Of a stretch of 42,514 bases of DNA, positions 25,576 to 34,956 are shown in pieces (within the stretch, counting starts at the first letter, position 1; every line of letters starts with the position of its first letter). The translations under genes were made by a program, and so were the position numbers. The notes beneath the pieces are model-generated. The model made no database searches and was not told the origin of the DNA. It saw only the letters and a program-made list of their open reading frames with translations. Origin of the DNA: Crocinitomix sp. (GTDB taxonomy: Bacteria > Bacteroidota > Bacteroidia > Flavobacteriales_D > Crocinitomicaceae); the NCBI GenBank assembly GCA_013138735.1, contig WTCE01000129.1, forward strand, positions 1 to 42,514, written 5' to 3'.

Positions 25576-27369
25576 ATGAAAAAAACACTTTTATTTAATG
25601 CGCTAATGCTCTTTGCAATTTTCAGTGTAAAAGCACAACAATTTCAAGAGAGCTATACAAATTCAATGGGGTATAGTTGTGATCATTATTCAATTGAAAG
25701 CTTTACTGGTGATAATTCGCAGGCGTATGCTTGCGCAGGAACTTTTTTCACATCTGGAGGCTAAACAATAATGCACATTTTTACAACAGACCTTATTGGC
25801 ATAATTGTGTGGGAGCAATATGTAGACCTAGGAGTAGCTGAGGGGCGAATTTTAGATGTTGCAGTAGGAAACGGATATGACGTTGCTGTTACAGGATTTA
25901 TTGATTATGGTGCTGGACCAGAACTTTATGCAGCATTGTATGATGGAGCAGGTAACCTTATGAACGATTTTCAATATACGGGATTGTATAGTGCTACAGG
26001 TAACAATATAATCTATTCTTCAATCAATGACCAATTTATAATTGGAGGATTCGAATCTCTAGCATATACATTAGCGGGAAAAGCTCTTTTAATTGCGTTA
26101 GATGGTGGGTTTAATTACCAATGGGCAACAAACTATGATGCGTTTTGTGATGATTTTGGAATGGCTTCAATTAACGATATAATAACAGTAGATGAGAATT
26201 ACCTTATTACTGGAAACCTATCAAATGCTGGTCCGCCTTATTCAAAGGGGCAAAGCCAGGTATTATTAGCATTGGTTGACAATGCTTCTGGCAGCATACT
26301 GGATAATGCTTCTTTTGTGGCAACAAATACTTTAGGAGGACAGCAAGCAATGGGGGTTTCGGCATATTATGATTATTTTGAACAAACAATTGTTTTGCTA
26401 TACAATGTATCTATTTCACCAACGGTTGATGAAAATAGACCTTATATTGCTGTGTATGACGTTTCAGGAGCAAGTTTAAACCTTAATTATGGGTATAGAA
26501 TAGATGATTATTTCCCGTCTAATCCAAGTTCATTTGTGGATAATCCTAGTTTTACAGGGCTAAAAATTCTACCGAATAAGAGGGACAATACTTATTTGAT
26601 TTTTGGAATGTTAGATGCTTATGACCAACCGGATGATATGGTACTTTCTGTTTATCAGGAGATTGATTTAGCCAGCGGAACTATGGTAGCGCCTGCTAAG
26701 TACTGGTCCCAAAGTGAAATTCCTACTGGGGCTGGGTATCCAGCGCAAGGTGGATTTTATTCTCTTTTCAATCCTTCTACTTTAAATTCTGATGTCTATA
26801 CACCACAAAGTACTACTTTAAGTAGTTACCCAAAATGGAATTTTGTAAGTATCCTGCCTACTCCTGGAGTGGATTTTGCATTCGATATAATATCCTCAAG
26901 GGTTAAAACTAGTATTGGTAGTTCACCTTGTATCTTGGATTTTGAGATGGCTATAGTACCGCATGATATCTATGCAGATGTTTGCCTTGAAGAGGGCCCG
27001 GCATCTGGATCCTTACAAGCTCCAATGAATCCTATAATTATGACTAGTTCTACTCAAGCTACAACTTGCATTATTAATATGTCACCAGCTTTGGGCAATA
27101 CTGACATTAATTTGGAAGATGAAATGGCAAATGAATTGACATTGTTTGCTAATCCTGCAGCAGATGTACTGCGTTTTTCAATTACAGAAAATGGTAATTA
27201 TGACCTGATTATTATGAATATTGAAGGTCAAATATTACTCAAAAATAAATTGAATAATAATGGAAGTCAAAATCAAATTAACGTTGCCAATTTGGCAACT
27301 GGCGTTTATATTATAACAGCCATAAATGATAATGGTCAAACAATACAGCAACATTTTGTAAAAAACTAA
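25576..27369 (+). pseudogene. T9SS-secreted protein, paralogue B, with an in-frame TAA
   Basis: This copy aligns along its full length with the protein at 21959-23749: signal peptide (to about residue 20), the same beta-rich blocks, and a type-A sorting domain ending QQHFVKN. After codon 62 (FFTSGG) there is a TAA at 25762-25764. The frame then continues without shift to ATG 25771 and on to 27369. A single nonsense change is thus the only visible lesion. The downstream part alone has no signal peptide and could not be exported. It is either a recent pseudogene, a phase-like variant, or a sequencing error. Leader and terminator are intact. Confidence 0.75.
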
Positions 27370-27395
27370 GACCGATTTTCACGTAAAATTTATTA

Positions 27396-27439
27396 GCAGG
27401 CCTTGTTAAATTAATTCGGTAACAGGGTCTGCTTTTTTT
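27396..27439 (+). terminator. Terminator of paralogue B
   Basis: GCAGGCCTTGTTA pairs with TAACAGGGTCTGC around a loop, followed by seven T. It is clearly the sister of the hairpin at 23777-23819. Confidence 0.8.
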
Positions 27440-27530
27440 ATATTGGATGAATGCATTTGCAAAGTGCTGATTACCATTTTTTTTATTGATAAGTATCAGC
27501 ATGTCAAAACTTCTTAGTTGATTTGCATCC

Positions 27531-28259
27531 TTATAGCAACGCATTAACCAACGTAATAATCCCAATAATTAAGATTAAAATCAACGAAATTCTTTTGAAA
27601 CTATCTTGCGGAATATATTTTAAAATGCGCTTCCCAATATATGTGCCTACGAGGCCAATTAAGAATAAAAATGGGACATAAATCAAGTCATGCATGTGGA
27701 TATATCCATTTTTCAGATAGACGAATGTTCGCGTAAAATCTATCCCGAAATCGATAAATGCAGAAGTTGCAATAAACACACTCTTTTCAAGGTTAAAAGC
27801 GGCCATGGTCAATCCTCTAATTGCGCCACCAGTTCCTAATAGACCTGCAGAAAATCCCGACAAGGCCCCACCTGTAATTGCATTTTTTTTAGACGCCCGA
27901 ATTTGATAGTTTTTTTTGATTAGAAAAAAGGCACTCAGTGTCAGTAGAAAAACACCAAGAGTAATCTCCATTGCTAACGTATTAACAAGGCTTGATAAAA
28001 ATCCGCCAATTATTACAAATATAATTGAGGGCACCCCAATCTGAATTAATAAGCGTTTGTCCAATCCCTTTTTAAAGAGTACGATTTTACTTAAATTACT
28101 TGATAAATGAAATAGCGCTGTTAAGCCCAAAACCGATTGGAAGTCAAAATAAAAATTGCCAATGGGAACGAAAAAAACGGAGGAACCAAATCCACCAACA
28201 GTTCCAATAACTTCAGCCAATAAAGCAAGAAGTAAAAATATGACGCTAACATTCATCAT
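27531..28259 (-). CDS. TauE/SafE family membrane permease
   Basis: 242 residues with about eight hydrophobic helices and the family features GTVGGFGSSVFFVP near the N-terminus and SGFSAGLLGTGGAIRGLTM in the middle, the two internal repeats of TauE/SafE (DUF81) proteins. These inner-membrane proteins are proposed to export sulfite or organosulfonates, although substrates are rarely proven. It is 187 bp downstream of the beta-CASP hydrolase on the same strand and may be cotranscribed with it. The length is normal. The second codon is also ATG, so the start is uncertain by one residue. Confidence 0.88.
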   Translation of the reverse strand: MMNVSVIFLLLALLAEVIGTVGGFGSSVFFVPIGNFYFDFQSVLGLTALFHLSSNLSKIVLFKKGLDKRLLIQIGVPSIIFVIIGGFLSSLVNTLAMEITLGVFLLTLSAFFLIKKNYQIRASKKNAITGGALSGFSAGLLGTGGAIRGLTMAAFNLEKSVFIATSAFIDFGIDFTRTFVYLKNGYIHMHDLIYVPFLFLIGLVGTYIGKRILKYIPQDSFKRISLILILIIGIITLVNALL

Positions 28260-28446
28260 TGTTCACTGTCTTCATTCTAATTATTAATCGGTATCAATTT
28301 TTAAAAGTAGCATTAATCTATGAGTGATAGGAGCTTAAAATAAGCACGACTTTTCTTAAATTTTGAAGCGAAATAATTCAAGTGATCAGGCAGTCATTTT
28401 TCCAGAGACATTTTTCTAATGAAAACTATCCTCTTAGCAGTATCAC

Positions 28447-29823
28447 CTACAACTTGAAAGATTCATTCATAAATGGCACAGTCACTTTGGTATCAACCTT
28501 ACTTTCAATTAAAACGCGAAACGAATCTGCCTGATGTGGTTCTCCATGATTTAAAAACACTTTTTTAGGCGGTGTCTTAAACTCTCTTAACCAATTTATC
28601 ATTTCAAATCTATCTGCATGGGCAGACATGGATGAAATGGACTCGACTTGACATTTTACTTCATGATAATCACCAAAAAACTTAATGAATTTATTCCCTT
28701 CAAGAATGGCACGGCCTCTTGTGCCCATGGCCTGAAACCCTGTAAACAATAAGGTGTTTAAAGGGTTCTTCATGTGGTTGTTTAAATAATGCAGGATTCT
28801 TCCACCGGATAACATTCCACTTCCAGCTAAAACAATTTTTGGTGTCTTATTAAGCACAACTGATTTAGACTGTTGATAATCACTTACAAAGTGGATATTA
28901 TCATACATATGATCTAATTCATATTTTGAAACATCTTGCCATTTCGGATATTTATCAAAAACCAATGTCGCTTTAACGGCCATAGGAGAATCCAAATATA
29001 CAGGGATATTAGGAATGATTCCCTCTTCTTTTAATTGATGAATTAAATAGATGATTTCTTGTGTTCGTTCAACTGCAAATGATGGAACCATCAAAATTCC
29101 CTTTCGCTTATACGTTTCTAAAATAATTTTTGTTAATGCGGTTTTTACATCACTGACATCATGCTCTCTATCTCCATAAGTAGACTCTAGTACTAAATAG
29201 TCAATTTTTTTGAGCTTTTTGGGTGGATAAAGGAGCAAAGGATCTTTCCGTCCCATATCTCCTGAAAAAAGCATGGTTTTTTTACCAATTTTCATCTCTA
29301 CCATGGCTGAACCTAGAATATGACCAGCATTCAATAATTGAAACTTAATGGTTGGAGAGATGAATACCCACTCGTCGTAATTATGAGTTGAAAAATGTGG
29401 AATGACCGCGTTAGCATCTTCTACCGTGTATAAAGGTTTAGCGTTGCTATGTCTTGAATAGCCATATTTATTCGCGCGTATCGCATCTTCTTCTTGAATT
29501 TTTCCGCTATCGCGTAATATTATCTCCGTCAGTTCTTGTGTTGGGGTTGTGCAATAAATTTCGCCTTTAAATCCGTTTTTAACCAATACAGGAATATACC
29601 CAGAATGATCAAGATGTGCGTGCGTCAATATTATACAATCAATACTGGAAGGGTCAATTGGAAAATCTGCGCGATTCAACTTTCTTAAATCTTTTAACCC
29701 TTGGAAAAGGCCACAGTCAATTAAAACTCTTTTTCCATAAGCTTCAATAAGCGTCTTAGAACCAGTAACTGTTTGAACGCCTCCTAAAAACTTTAATTTT
29801 ATCTCTTCTTTCTCTTTTAGCAT
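28447..29823 (-). CDS. Metallo-beta-lactamase fold RNA hydrolase, beta-CASP type
   Basis: 458 residues. The MBL zinc motifs are complete: HAHLDH (H68, H70, D72, H73), AGHILGSAM, FSGDMGRKD, and FLNHGEP near the C-terminus. The beta-CASP insert (about 200-400) shows ESTYGDREH, GSGMLSGGRILHYL and MSAHADR. This is the family of RNA endonucleases and exonucleases related to CPSF73, so it should process or degrade RNA in the cytoplasm. A palindrome of FNR type lies about 80 bp before the start. Together with the stress genes around it, this suggests induction under low oxygen or related stress. Confidence 0.93.
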   Translation of the reverse strand: MLKEKEEIKLKFLGGVQTVTGSKTLIEAYGKRVLIDCGLFQGLKDLRKLNRADFPIDPSSIDCIILTHAHLDHSGYIPVLVKNGFKGEIYCTTPTQELTEIILRDSGKIQEEDAIRANKYGYSRHSNAKPLYTVEDANAVIPHFSTHNYDEWVFISPTIKFQLLNAGHILGSAMVEMKIGKKTMLFSGDMGRKDPLLLYPPKKLKKIDYLVLESTYGDREHDVSDVKTALTKIILETYKRKGILMVPSFAVERTQEIIYLIHQLKEEGIIPNIPVYLDSPMAVKATLVFDKYPKWQDVSKYELDHMYDNIHFVSDYQQSKSVVLNKTPKIVLAGSGMLSGGRILHYLNNHMKNPLNTLLFTGFQAMGTRGRAILEGNKFIKFFGDYHEVKCQVESISSMSAHADRFEMINWLREFKTPPKKVFLNHGEPHQADSFRVLIESKVDTKVTVPFMNESFKL

Positions 29824-29895
29824 AGCCTGTCATATTATCTACTCAAAGTTAGAAAAGGAGAATCTATAAAGCAGTGTGTAATGCCTGTTAATGCA

Positions 29896-29909
29896 ATGAT
29901 TTTTATCAT
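29896..29909 (-). promoter_or_regulatory. FNR-type binding site
   Basis: ATGAT-TTTT-ATCAT is a perfect palindrome in its half-sites and differs from the consensus TTGAT-N4-ATCAA only in the outer base pair. It is centred about 80 bp before the beta-CASP gene. Confidence 0.55.
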
Positions 29910-30080
29910 GTTGAATTTAGAGAGTAAATTTATTTTTCTGATTTGTTGCTTGATAATAAGTCAGTATATGGCAGCTATTAAGGTCTTTTTAGGAATGGTC
30001 TAAGATTGACGAATTAATTAGTGAAATAGGGTTTTAATTCACGGAAAAAGGGCTAATTATGGATTGTATTCGACCAATTA

Positions 30081-30094
30081 TTGATTAAAATCAT
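30081..30094 (+). promoter_or_regulatory. FNR-type binding site
   Basis: TTGAT-TAAA-ATCAT matches TTGAT-N4-ATCAA except at the last base. It is centred about 100 bp before the start at 30190. Confidence 0.55.
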
Positions 30095-30189
30095 ACGATA
30101 CCTCAATATTCCTCATTTATTTTTCGATCAATTTAGGCGAAATTTAAAAAGAAGCAAATGAATTGCTTTTCATTGTAAAATAAACTGTT

Positions 30190-30591
30190 ATGAAAGTAAA
30201 TATAGGAATATGGTTGGATTCAGAAAAGGCCGTAATTATTGAGAATAAAAAGGATAAATTAGAAACCATTTCTTCGGAAATTGAGCATTTTCATTTGCAT
30301 GGTGGTTCAAAAGGTAAAACGCCGTATGGAACTCAGGATGCTACTTCAGAAACGAAGCTTTTAGAAAGAAAAAAATTGCAAACAAAGCGGTATTTTGACA
30401 AAATAATCAGTCGCATTGGAACTGCAGATAAAATTGTTGTTTTTGGGCCAGCTGAAACGAAATTGGGCTTTCAAAAAAATATTGAAATGAACAATCAAAT
30501 AAAGGATAAGCTAGTTGGAGTTGAGACTGTAGGTAATAAATTAACCGAAAATCAATTGAAAGAATGGGTGCGGAATTTTTATGGCGAATAG
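30190..30591 (+). CDS. Small eRF1-like (baeRF-type) protein
   Basis: 133 residues. The N-terminal IGIWLDSEKAVII, the his-rich EIEHFHLHGGSKG segment and the C-terminal KIVVFGPAETKLGFQKNI recall the single-domain bacterial relatives of eRF1/Pelota domain 2, an RNase-H-like fold that contacts ribosomes. In Bacteroidota such genes sit in stress clusters, as here, immediately before a universal stress protein. A ribosome-associated stress role is likely but unproven. The gene is 57 bp upstream of the Usp gene, probably the first of a three-gene operon with the APC permease, under an FNR-type site. Confidence 0.5.
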   Translation: MKVNIGIWLDSEKAVIIENKKDKLETISSEIEHFHLHGGSKGKTPYGTQDATSETKLLERKKLQTKRYFDKIISRIGTADKIVVFGPAETKLGFQKNIEMNNQIKDKLVGVETVGNKLTENQLKEWVRNFYGE

Positions 30592-30648
30592 TCGCTAGAG
30601 CGAATTATTATATCGATCAAGATTTTTAATCCTATAAATTCTTATAAA

Positions 30649-31503
30649 ATGATAAAAAATATATTGTTCCCAACAGACTTTTCTGAAAACTCAAAAAACG
30701 CCTTGCCCTTTGCTATAGATTTAGCGAAAAAAAATGGCGGCAAGCTATTCTTAATGCATGCTTATGATGTGCCATTGGTTCCTCCTGCTAATTATTTTAG
30801 TAGCAGAGAAGAAACTATGACGTATTCGGAAGAATTGATATTGACGGCCATAAACCGTAAAATGCAAGAACTGATAACAGATGTAGATTTGGAGGGCTTG
30901 TCGTACGATATTTTCATTCAAGAAGGAAATACGCAAAAGGAAATTCAAAAAGTAGCGGGCAAAAATAAAATTGACCTTATTGTAATGGGAACTTTGGGAG
31001 AGACCGCTAATAGAGAATTGTTTATGGGAAGCGTAACTAAAAACCTTATCCAAAGTGTGCGTTGTCCCGTTTTGGCAATTCCTGGCGATTTTGTTTTTGG
31101 CACGATTGAACGTATTGTTTATACAACTGACTTAGAAAATGATGAAAGCAAGGCCGTTGATTATCTGGCTAAGTTCTCAGAATTATTAGACGCTGTATTA
31201 ATCATTCTTCATTTGGATTATGATGCAAAGGCTAAACCGAAACATCTTGAACAATTAAAAAGCTTAGTGGCGAAAACCGAACATGGTAAAATTGTTTATC
31301 AGGATATTGTAGTGGAAGATATCATTGAAGGAATTGACGCGTATATTAAAGAGAATGAAATAAATATGTTGGCAATTACAACTAAAACAACGAGTTTGCT
31401 CGACAAAGTTTTCCATAGAAGTTTGACCAAAAAAATCTTATTTCATACACATATTCCAATTCTTGCTTTCAATAGTAAAATGAAAAATACCATTGTTTTC
31501 TAA
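30649..31503 (+). CDS. Universal stress protein, tandem Usp domains
   Basis: 284 residues. Domain 1 starts MIKNILFPTDFSENSKNAL and carries the ATP-binding loop VMGTLGETANRELFMGSVT (G-x2-G-x9-GS) around residues 111-129. Domain 2 is degenerate with only LDKVFHRSLTKKI as loop remnant. It is similar to the protein at 15765-16610, which shares the two-domain plan. It lies 15 bp before the APC permease gene and is probably cotranscribed with the eRF1-like gene before it. Cytoplasmic. Confidence 0.92.
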   Translation: MIKNILFPTDFSENSKNALPFAIDLAKKNGGKLFLMHAYDVPLVPPANYFSSREETMTYSEELILTAINRKMQELITDVDLEGLSYDIFIQEGNTQKEIQKVAGKNKIDLIVMGTLGETANRELFMGSVTKNLIQSVRCPVLAIPGDFVFGTIERIVYTTDLENDESKAVDYLAKFSELLDAVLIILHLDYDAKAKPKHLEQLKSLVAKTEHGKIVYQDIVVEDIIEGIDAYIKENEINMLAITTKTTSLLDKVFHRSLTKKILFHTHIPILAFNSKMKNTIVF

Positions 31504-31518
31504 TTCAAATAATGTTGG

Positions 31519-32754
31519 ATGTCTAAAGAGGATCAGGAAGCACCAAAATTACGGAAAAGGCTGAGCTTAGGTTTATTGGTTTTTTATGGCGTAGGCGCTA
31601 CAATTGGTGCGGGTATTTATGTTTTAATTGGTGCGGCAGCAGGATACGCAGGTATTTATGCTCCATTGGCTTTTATAATTGCCGCAATTGGAATTATTCC
31701 AACAGCAATGTCTTACGCCGAACTCTCAAGCCGGTATCCTGTGAGTTCTGGAGAGGCAGTATATGTCAAAGCAGCATTTCGATCCAAATTTTGGTCTCTT
31801 CTAACTGGCGGTATGGTTATTCTTTCTGGAATAATTGCGTCGGCAACTATTTCAATAGGCTGTGCCGGTTATTTGCATAATTTTATAGACATAAATGAAG
31901 CAATATTGATTACCGCAATTATCCTTATAATGGGTGGTATTGCAATAAAGGGGATTTTAGAATCAGTTTTAGTCACGGCCGTTCTTACTGTTATTGAAGC
32001 TGGCGCATTAATCGTTTTGATTGTCATTGGGTTTTCAAGCGACTTTATTCAGTCAAGTGATTTTGGCCAATTATTTCCGCCAATGGATGATTTTTCAATT
32101 TGGCCGGGAATAATAAGTGCAAGTGCAATAGCCGTTTTCGCGTTCATTGGATTTGAAGACATGGTTAATGTTGCCGAAGAAACGAAGAATCCAAGAAAAG
32201 TACTTCCCCGCGCAATTTTTATAACGCTATTAATAACCGCACTTTTGTACACGCTTATTTCATTTGTTGCAATTTCTGTTGTTCCTTCAAGCGAGCTTAT
32301 GGTATCTGATGCGCCACTCAGTTTGGTATATGAACGCTTAACGGGTGGGTCACCCTTGGTGCTGAATGGCGTGGCTGTTTTTGCAACTGCCAATACAATA
32401 TTAGTTCAAATCATTATGGTATCTCGTGTGGTGTACGGAATGTCTGCGCAGAATAACTTACCAAAAGCCTTTGGGAAAATTAATAAAAAAACAAAAACAC
32501 CACTTAGAGCTACGTTAATTGTAACGCTCATCACATTAATCTTAGCCCTTAGTTTTCCATTGGTTAAACTGGCTGAAGTTACTTCGTTTATCATACTCGG
32601 TATTTGGATTTTAATTAACCTTTCATTAATTAAAATTAAATTAACAGATAAAATTCACCCAGAAGGAGTCTTTAAAACAAGTTTGTGGATTCCTATAGTT
32701 GGGGCAATTTTTGGATTTGTTTTGCTTGGTTTGGCCCTATTTTTTGTCGAGTAA
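31519..32754 (+). CDS. APC-family amino acid permease
   Basis: 411 residues with about twelve hydrophobic helices. The first helix carries the family hallmark GVGATIGAGIYVLIG (25-39), where the broken helix binds the amino-acid backbone. AFIGFEDMVNVAEETKNPRKVLPRA in the middle is the classic APC segment after helix 6. It should act as an inner-membrane secondary transporter for amino acids or polyamines; the substrate cannot be read from sequence. It starts 15 bp after the Usp gene and appears to be the last gene of that operon. Confidence 0.92.
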   Translation: MSKEDQEAPKLRKRLSLGLLVFYGVGATIGAGIYVLIGAAAGYAGIYAPLAFIIAAIGIIPTAMSYAELSSRYPVSSGEAVYVKAAFRSKFWSLLTGGMVILSGIIASATISIGCAGYLHNFIDINEAILITAIILIMGGIAIKGILESVLVTAVLTVIEAGALIVLIVIGFSSDFIQSSDFGQLFPPMDDFSIWPGIISASAIAVFAFIGFEDMVNVAEETKNPRKVLPRAIFITLLITALLYTLISFVAISVVPSSELMVSDAPLSLVYERLTGGSPLVLNGVAVFATANTILVQIIMVSRVVYGMSAQNNLPKAFGKINKKTKTPLRATLIVTLITLILALSFPLVKLAEVTSFIILGIWILINLSLIKIKLTDKIHPEGVFKTSLWIPIVGAIFGFVLLGLALFFVE

Positions 32755-32789
32755 AGAGGTGAAATGAATATGCCTTTATTTTTATAAAT

Positions 32790-33611
32790 TTAGCCTAAAC
32801 CAACATCCAATACCATCATAACAAGAAAACCGCCTATGAAACCCAATGTGGCAATATCTGTATTGTTGCCTCTTTGTGTTTCGGGAACAACCTCTTCTAC
32901 CACAACAAAGACCATAGCTCCTGCCGCAAAAGCAAGTGCATAAGGCAATATTGGAATAAAGAAACTAACCGCAACAGCACCAATTACTGCCGCTACAGGT
33001 TCTACAATCGCAGACATTTGCCCATACCAAAAACTCTTGAATTTACTTACGCCAAGCCTTCTTAATGGCATAGCCACGGCCAATCCTTCGGGTAAATTTT
33101 GAATGGCAATACCTATTGCAAGTATGACTGCGCCACTAGTTGTCGCTTCTGGCACTCCGGCAGCAACTCCTCCAAATAAAACGCCAACGGCTAATCCTTC
33201 AGGGATATTATGTAATGTAATCGCAAGAACCAATAAGGTTGTCCTGTGCCAAGGTGATTTAATCCCTTCTTTTTCACTCTCGTCAAAATTTAGGTGTAAA
33301 TGGGGGATGATTTTGTCTAATCCAAAAATAAATAAGGCACCTAAGAGAAAGCCAACTGAAGCAGGAATCACTTTTATAAAGTTAGTTCCGGGACTCATTT
33401 CTATACTTGGAATAAGCAAACTCCAAATACTTGCTGCAACCATAACGCCTCCCGTAAAGCCGAGCATTCCATCCATAAAGGCTCTATTTAATCCTTTAAA
33501 AAAGAAAACTAAAGACGCGCCAAAAGCTGTTAGGAACCAAGTAAATAATGATGCATATAACGCAGCTAAAACAGGATCTTGTTTTTCAAAAAAATGTATG
33601 AGCTGGTCCAT
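32790..33611 (-). CDS. ZIP-family divalent metal transporter
   Basis: 273 residues and about eight helices. The ZIP metal-binding signatures are intact: TLHNIPEG (H134, N135, E138) in helix 4 and IQNLPEG (N172, E175) in helix 5, plus VVEEVVPETQ further on. The protein takes up zinc, iron or related metals across the inner membrane; the exact metal is not predictable. The related E. coli protein is ZupT. An FNR-type site 74 bp before its start is shared with the divergent operon at 33776. Confidence 0.93.
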   Translation of the reverse strand: MDQLIHFFEKQDPVLAALYASLFTWFLTAFGASLVFFFKGLNRAFMDGMLGFTGGVMVAASIWSLLIPSIEMSPGTNFIKVIPASVGFLLGALFIFGLDKIIPHLHLNFDESEKEGIKSPWHRTTLLVLAITLHNIPEGLAVGVLFGGVAAGVPEATTSGAVILAIGIAIQNLPEGLAVAMPLRRLGVSKFKSFWYGQMSAIVEPVAAVIGAVAVSFFIPILPYALAFAAGAMVFVVVEEVVPETQRGNNTDIATLGFIGGFLVMMVLDVGLG

Positions 33612-33678
33612 TTTATTTGCGTTAATGCAATTGATTTTCAGTTATAAACGAAGTTGCATTAAATTTTCATGACTTCAA

Positions 33679-33692
33679 TTGATAAAAATCAG
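33679..33692. promoter_or_regulatory. FNR-type binding site between divergent genes
   Basis: TTGAT-AAAA-ATCAG matches TTGAT-N4-ATCAA except at the last base. It is centred about 74 bp before the ZIP gene and 90 bp before the ArsC-like gene, and about 65 bp before the likely start of transcription of the latter, as for a class I activator. Confidence 0.6.
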
Positions 33693-33717
33693 TTCACGGG
33701 TTGATTAAGGTCTTCGA

Positions 33718-33744
33718 TTGACATAGTCTTCTTGTATAACTTTG
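33718..33744 (+). promoter_or_regulatory. Bacteroidota promoter of the stress/chaperone operon
   Basis: TTGAC at 33718-33722 and TAACTTTG at 33737-33744 fit the -33 (TTG) and -7 (TAnnTTTG) elements of the Bacteroidota primary sigma factor, with the FNR-type site upstream. Confidence 0.6.
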
Positions 33745-33775
33745 AATGATTAATACCTTTTAAAAATTAATTTAT

Positions 33776-34144
33776 ATGATATTTCAAAATACAGATAAGG
33801 AGATTACAATTATTTATCATTCAGACGAACATGTTGGTAAACAAATTCTTGCCTATGCGCAAACAGAAGGTTTACCCATTCGTGATATAGATTTGAAACA
33901 TACAAAATTAACACCCTCACAATGGATAGAAATATCTGGTAGAATGGGGCTTAAAGTGAAAGATTTAGTAAATGTTGAAGATCCAGATTTTATACAAAAG
34001 TTCAACGGCGTAACTGATTTGAGTGATCAAGATTGGCTTACGTTATTGATTCATAATCCAGATATCCTAAGTGCGCCTATTGTTATGAAAGGTGAGAAAG
34101 TTGTGATGATGCATAATTCTCAAGACATGCTGCACTTCGTGTAG
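33776..34144 (+). CDS. ArsC/Spx-like thioredoxin-fold protein lacking the catalytic cysteine
   Basis: 122 residues. The layout is that of arsenate-reductase-like proteins: an opening strand ITIIYHSDEHVGKQIL, then LTPSQWIEISGRMGLKVKDLV and a final strand SAPIVMKGEKVVMM. The cysteine expected after the first strand (HNPxCSK in ArsC) is replaced by HSDEHVGK, and there is no cysteine in the whole protein, so it cannot be a redox enzyme. This cysteine-free form is recurrent in Bacteroidota. A regulatory (Spx-like) or binding role is more likely. It is the first gene of the operon running to about 38.2 kb. Confidence 0.65.
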   Translation: MIFQNTDKEITIIYHSDEHVGKQILAYAQTEGLPIRDIDLKHTKLTPSQWIEISGRMGLKVKDLVNVEDPDFIQKFNGVTDLSDQDWLTLLIHNPDILSAPIVMKGEKVVMMHNSQDMLHFV

Positions 34145-34170
34145 ATTTAAACGAGTTTAAAATTAGCACT

Positions 34171-34911
34171 ATGACTAAATATGAAACATTGCATGTATTG
34201 ATCAAGGATGCGTGGACTAACATTGTCGAATTTAAGGATGACAAAAGCAAATTCAATGAAGAATTCATGCAATTTGTTCCTGAACTTAAAAAATATATTG
34301 CAGCGCGCATAACGAGTAGCGTTAACAAAGGAAAATTGCCTGATAATAAATATAAGGTAGCTGATTTCTTGGATGAATTATTTATTAATGCTTACGATAA
34401 TATTGAACGGTATGATTCGTCAGAGGCATATTATGTTTGGTTAATTCAACAGCTTGATGAGTTGTTAGAAGACACTTCTATTGAAGAAGAATTCAACGAA
34501 TTTTTCTTTCAAAACATTGACAAATATACACATGAAGAGTGGGACGCCATGGAAGAAGAGTACTCTATGGGAATTAATGGCAAATATATGCTCTTAGAAG
34601 AATTTGAAGGCGGTTCATATCCAACACATGAATATACCTTAAAAGATGTCTTTATTGACAATAGCGCACAGGGTTTAATTGATAAAATCAGTGACAAATT
34701 AGACAAGGAACAAATACAACGTCATATCGGCTTAATAGTCAATGAACTGCCCGTTGAGCAAAGAACAGTTTTTCAACAAAGCGTACTGTTAGGATCTAAC
34801 CTTGCTCAAATTGCTCAAGTTCGATCTGCTGAGGCTCATAAAGTTGAGGACAGTTTAAAAACCACTCGCTTGACCATTCAAGGAAGTTTTGAGACAAGGT
34901 TCAACATATAA
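34171..34911 (+). CDS. Sigma-70-like protein
   Basis: 246 residues. The middle LPDNKYKVADFLDELFINAYDNIE looks like sigma region 2, which binds core polymerase. The C-terminal VNELPVEQRTVFQQSVLLG followed by LAQIAQVRSAEAHKVEDSLK looks like a degenerate region 4 helix-turn-helix. The acidic linker of about 80 residues is longer than in ECF factors. If real, it could be a stress sigma factor or a degenerate sigma-like modulator for this operon. No anti-sigma gene with a membrane helix is next to it. It begins 26 bp after the ArsC-like gene. Confidence 0.5.
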   Translation: MTKYETLHVLIKDAWTNIVEFKDDKSKFNEEFMQFVPELKKYIAARITSSVNKGKLPDNKYKVADFLDELFINAYDNIERYDSSEAYYVWLIQQLDELLEDTSIEEEFNEFFFQNIDKYTHEEWDAMEEEYSMGINGKYMLLEEFEGGSYPTHEYTLKDVFIDNSAQGLIDKISDKLDKEQIQRHIGLIVNELPVEQRTVFQQSVLLGSNLAQIAQVRSAEAHKVEDSLKTTRLTIQGSFETRFNI

Positions 34912-34956
34912 TTTAAAGGATAGCGAAACAGATAATAATAACCTAAAAAGCAAATT

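Larger units (their letters stand above)
29824..30189. other. Divergent control region
   Basis: No gene. This 366-bp stretch separates divergent genes and contains one FNR-type palindrome for each direction (29896-29909 and 30081-30094). Confidence 0.6.

Noticed and set aside
33103-33672. 189-codon plus-strand ORF
   Set aside because: It is antisense to the ZIP transporter, whose metal-binding motifs are intact.
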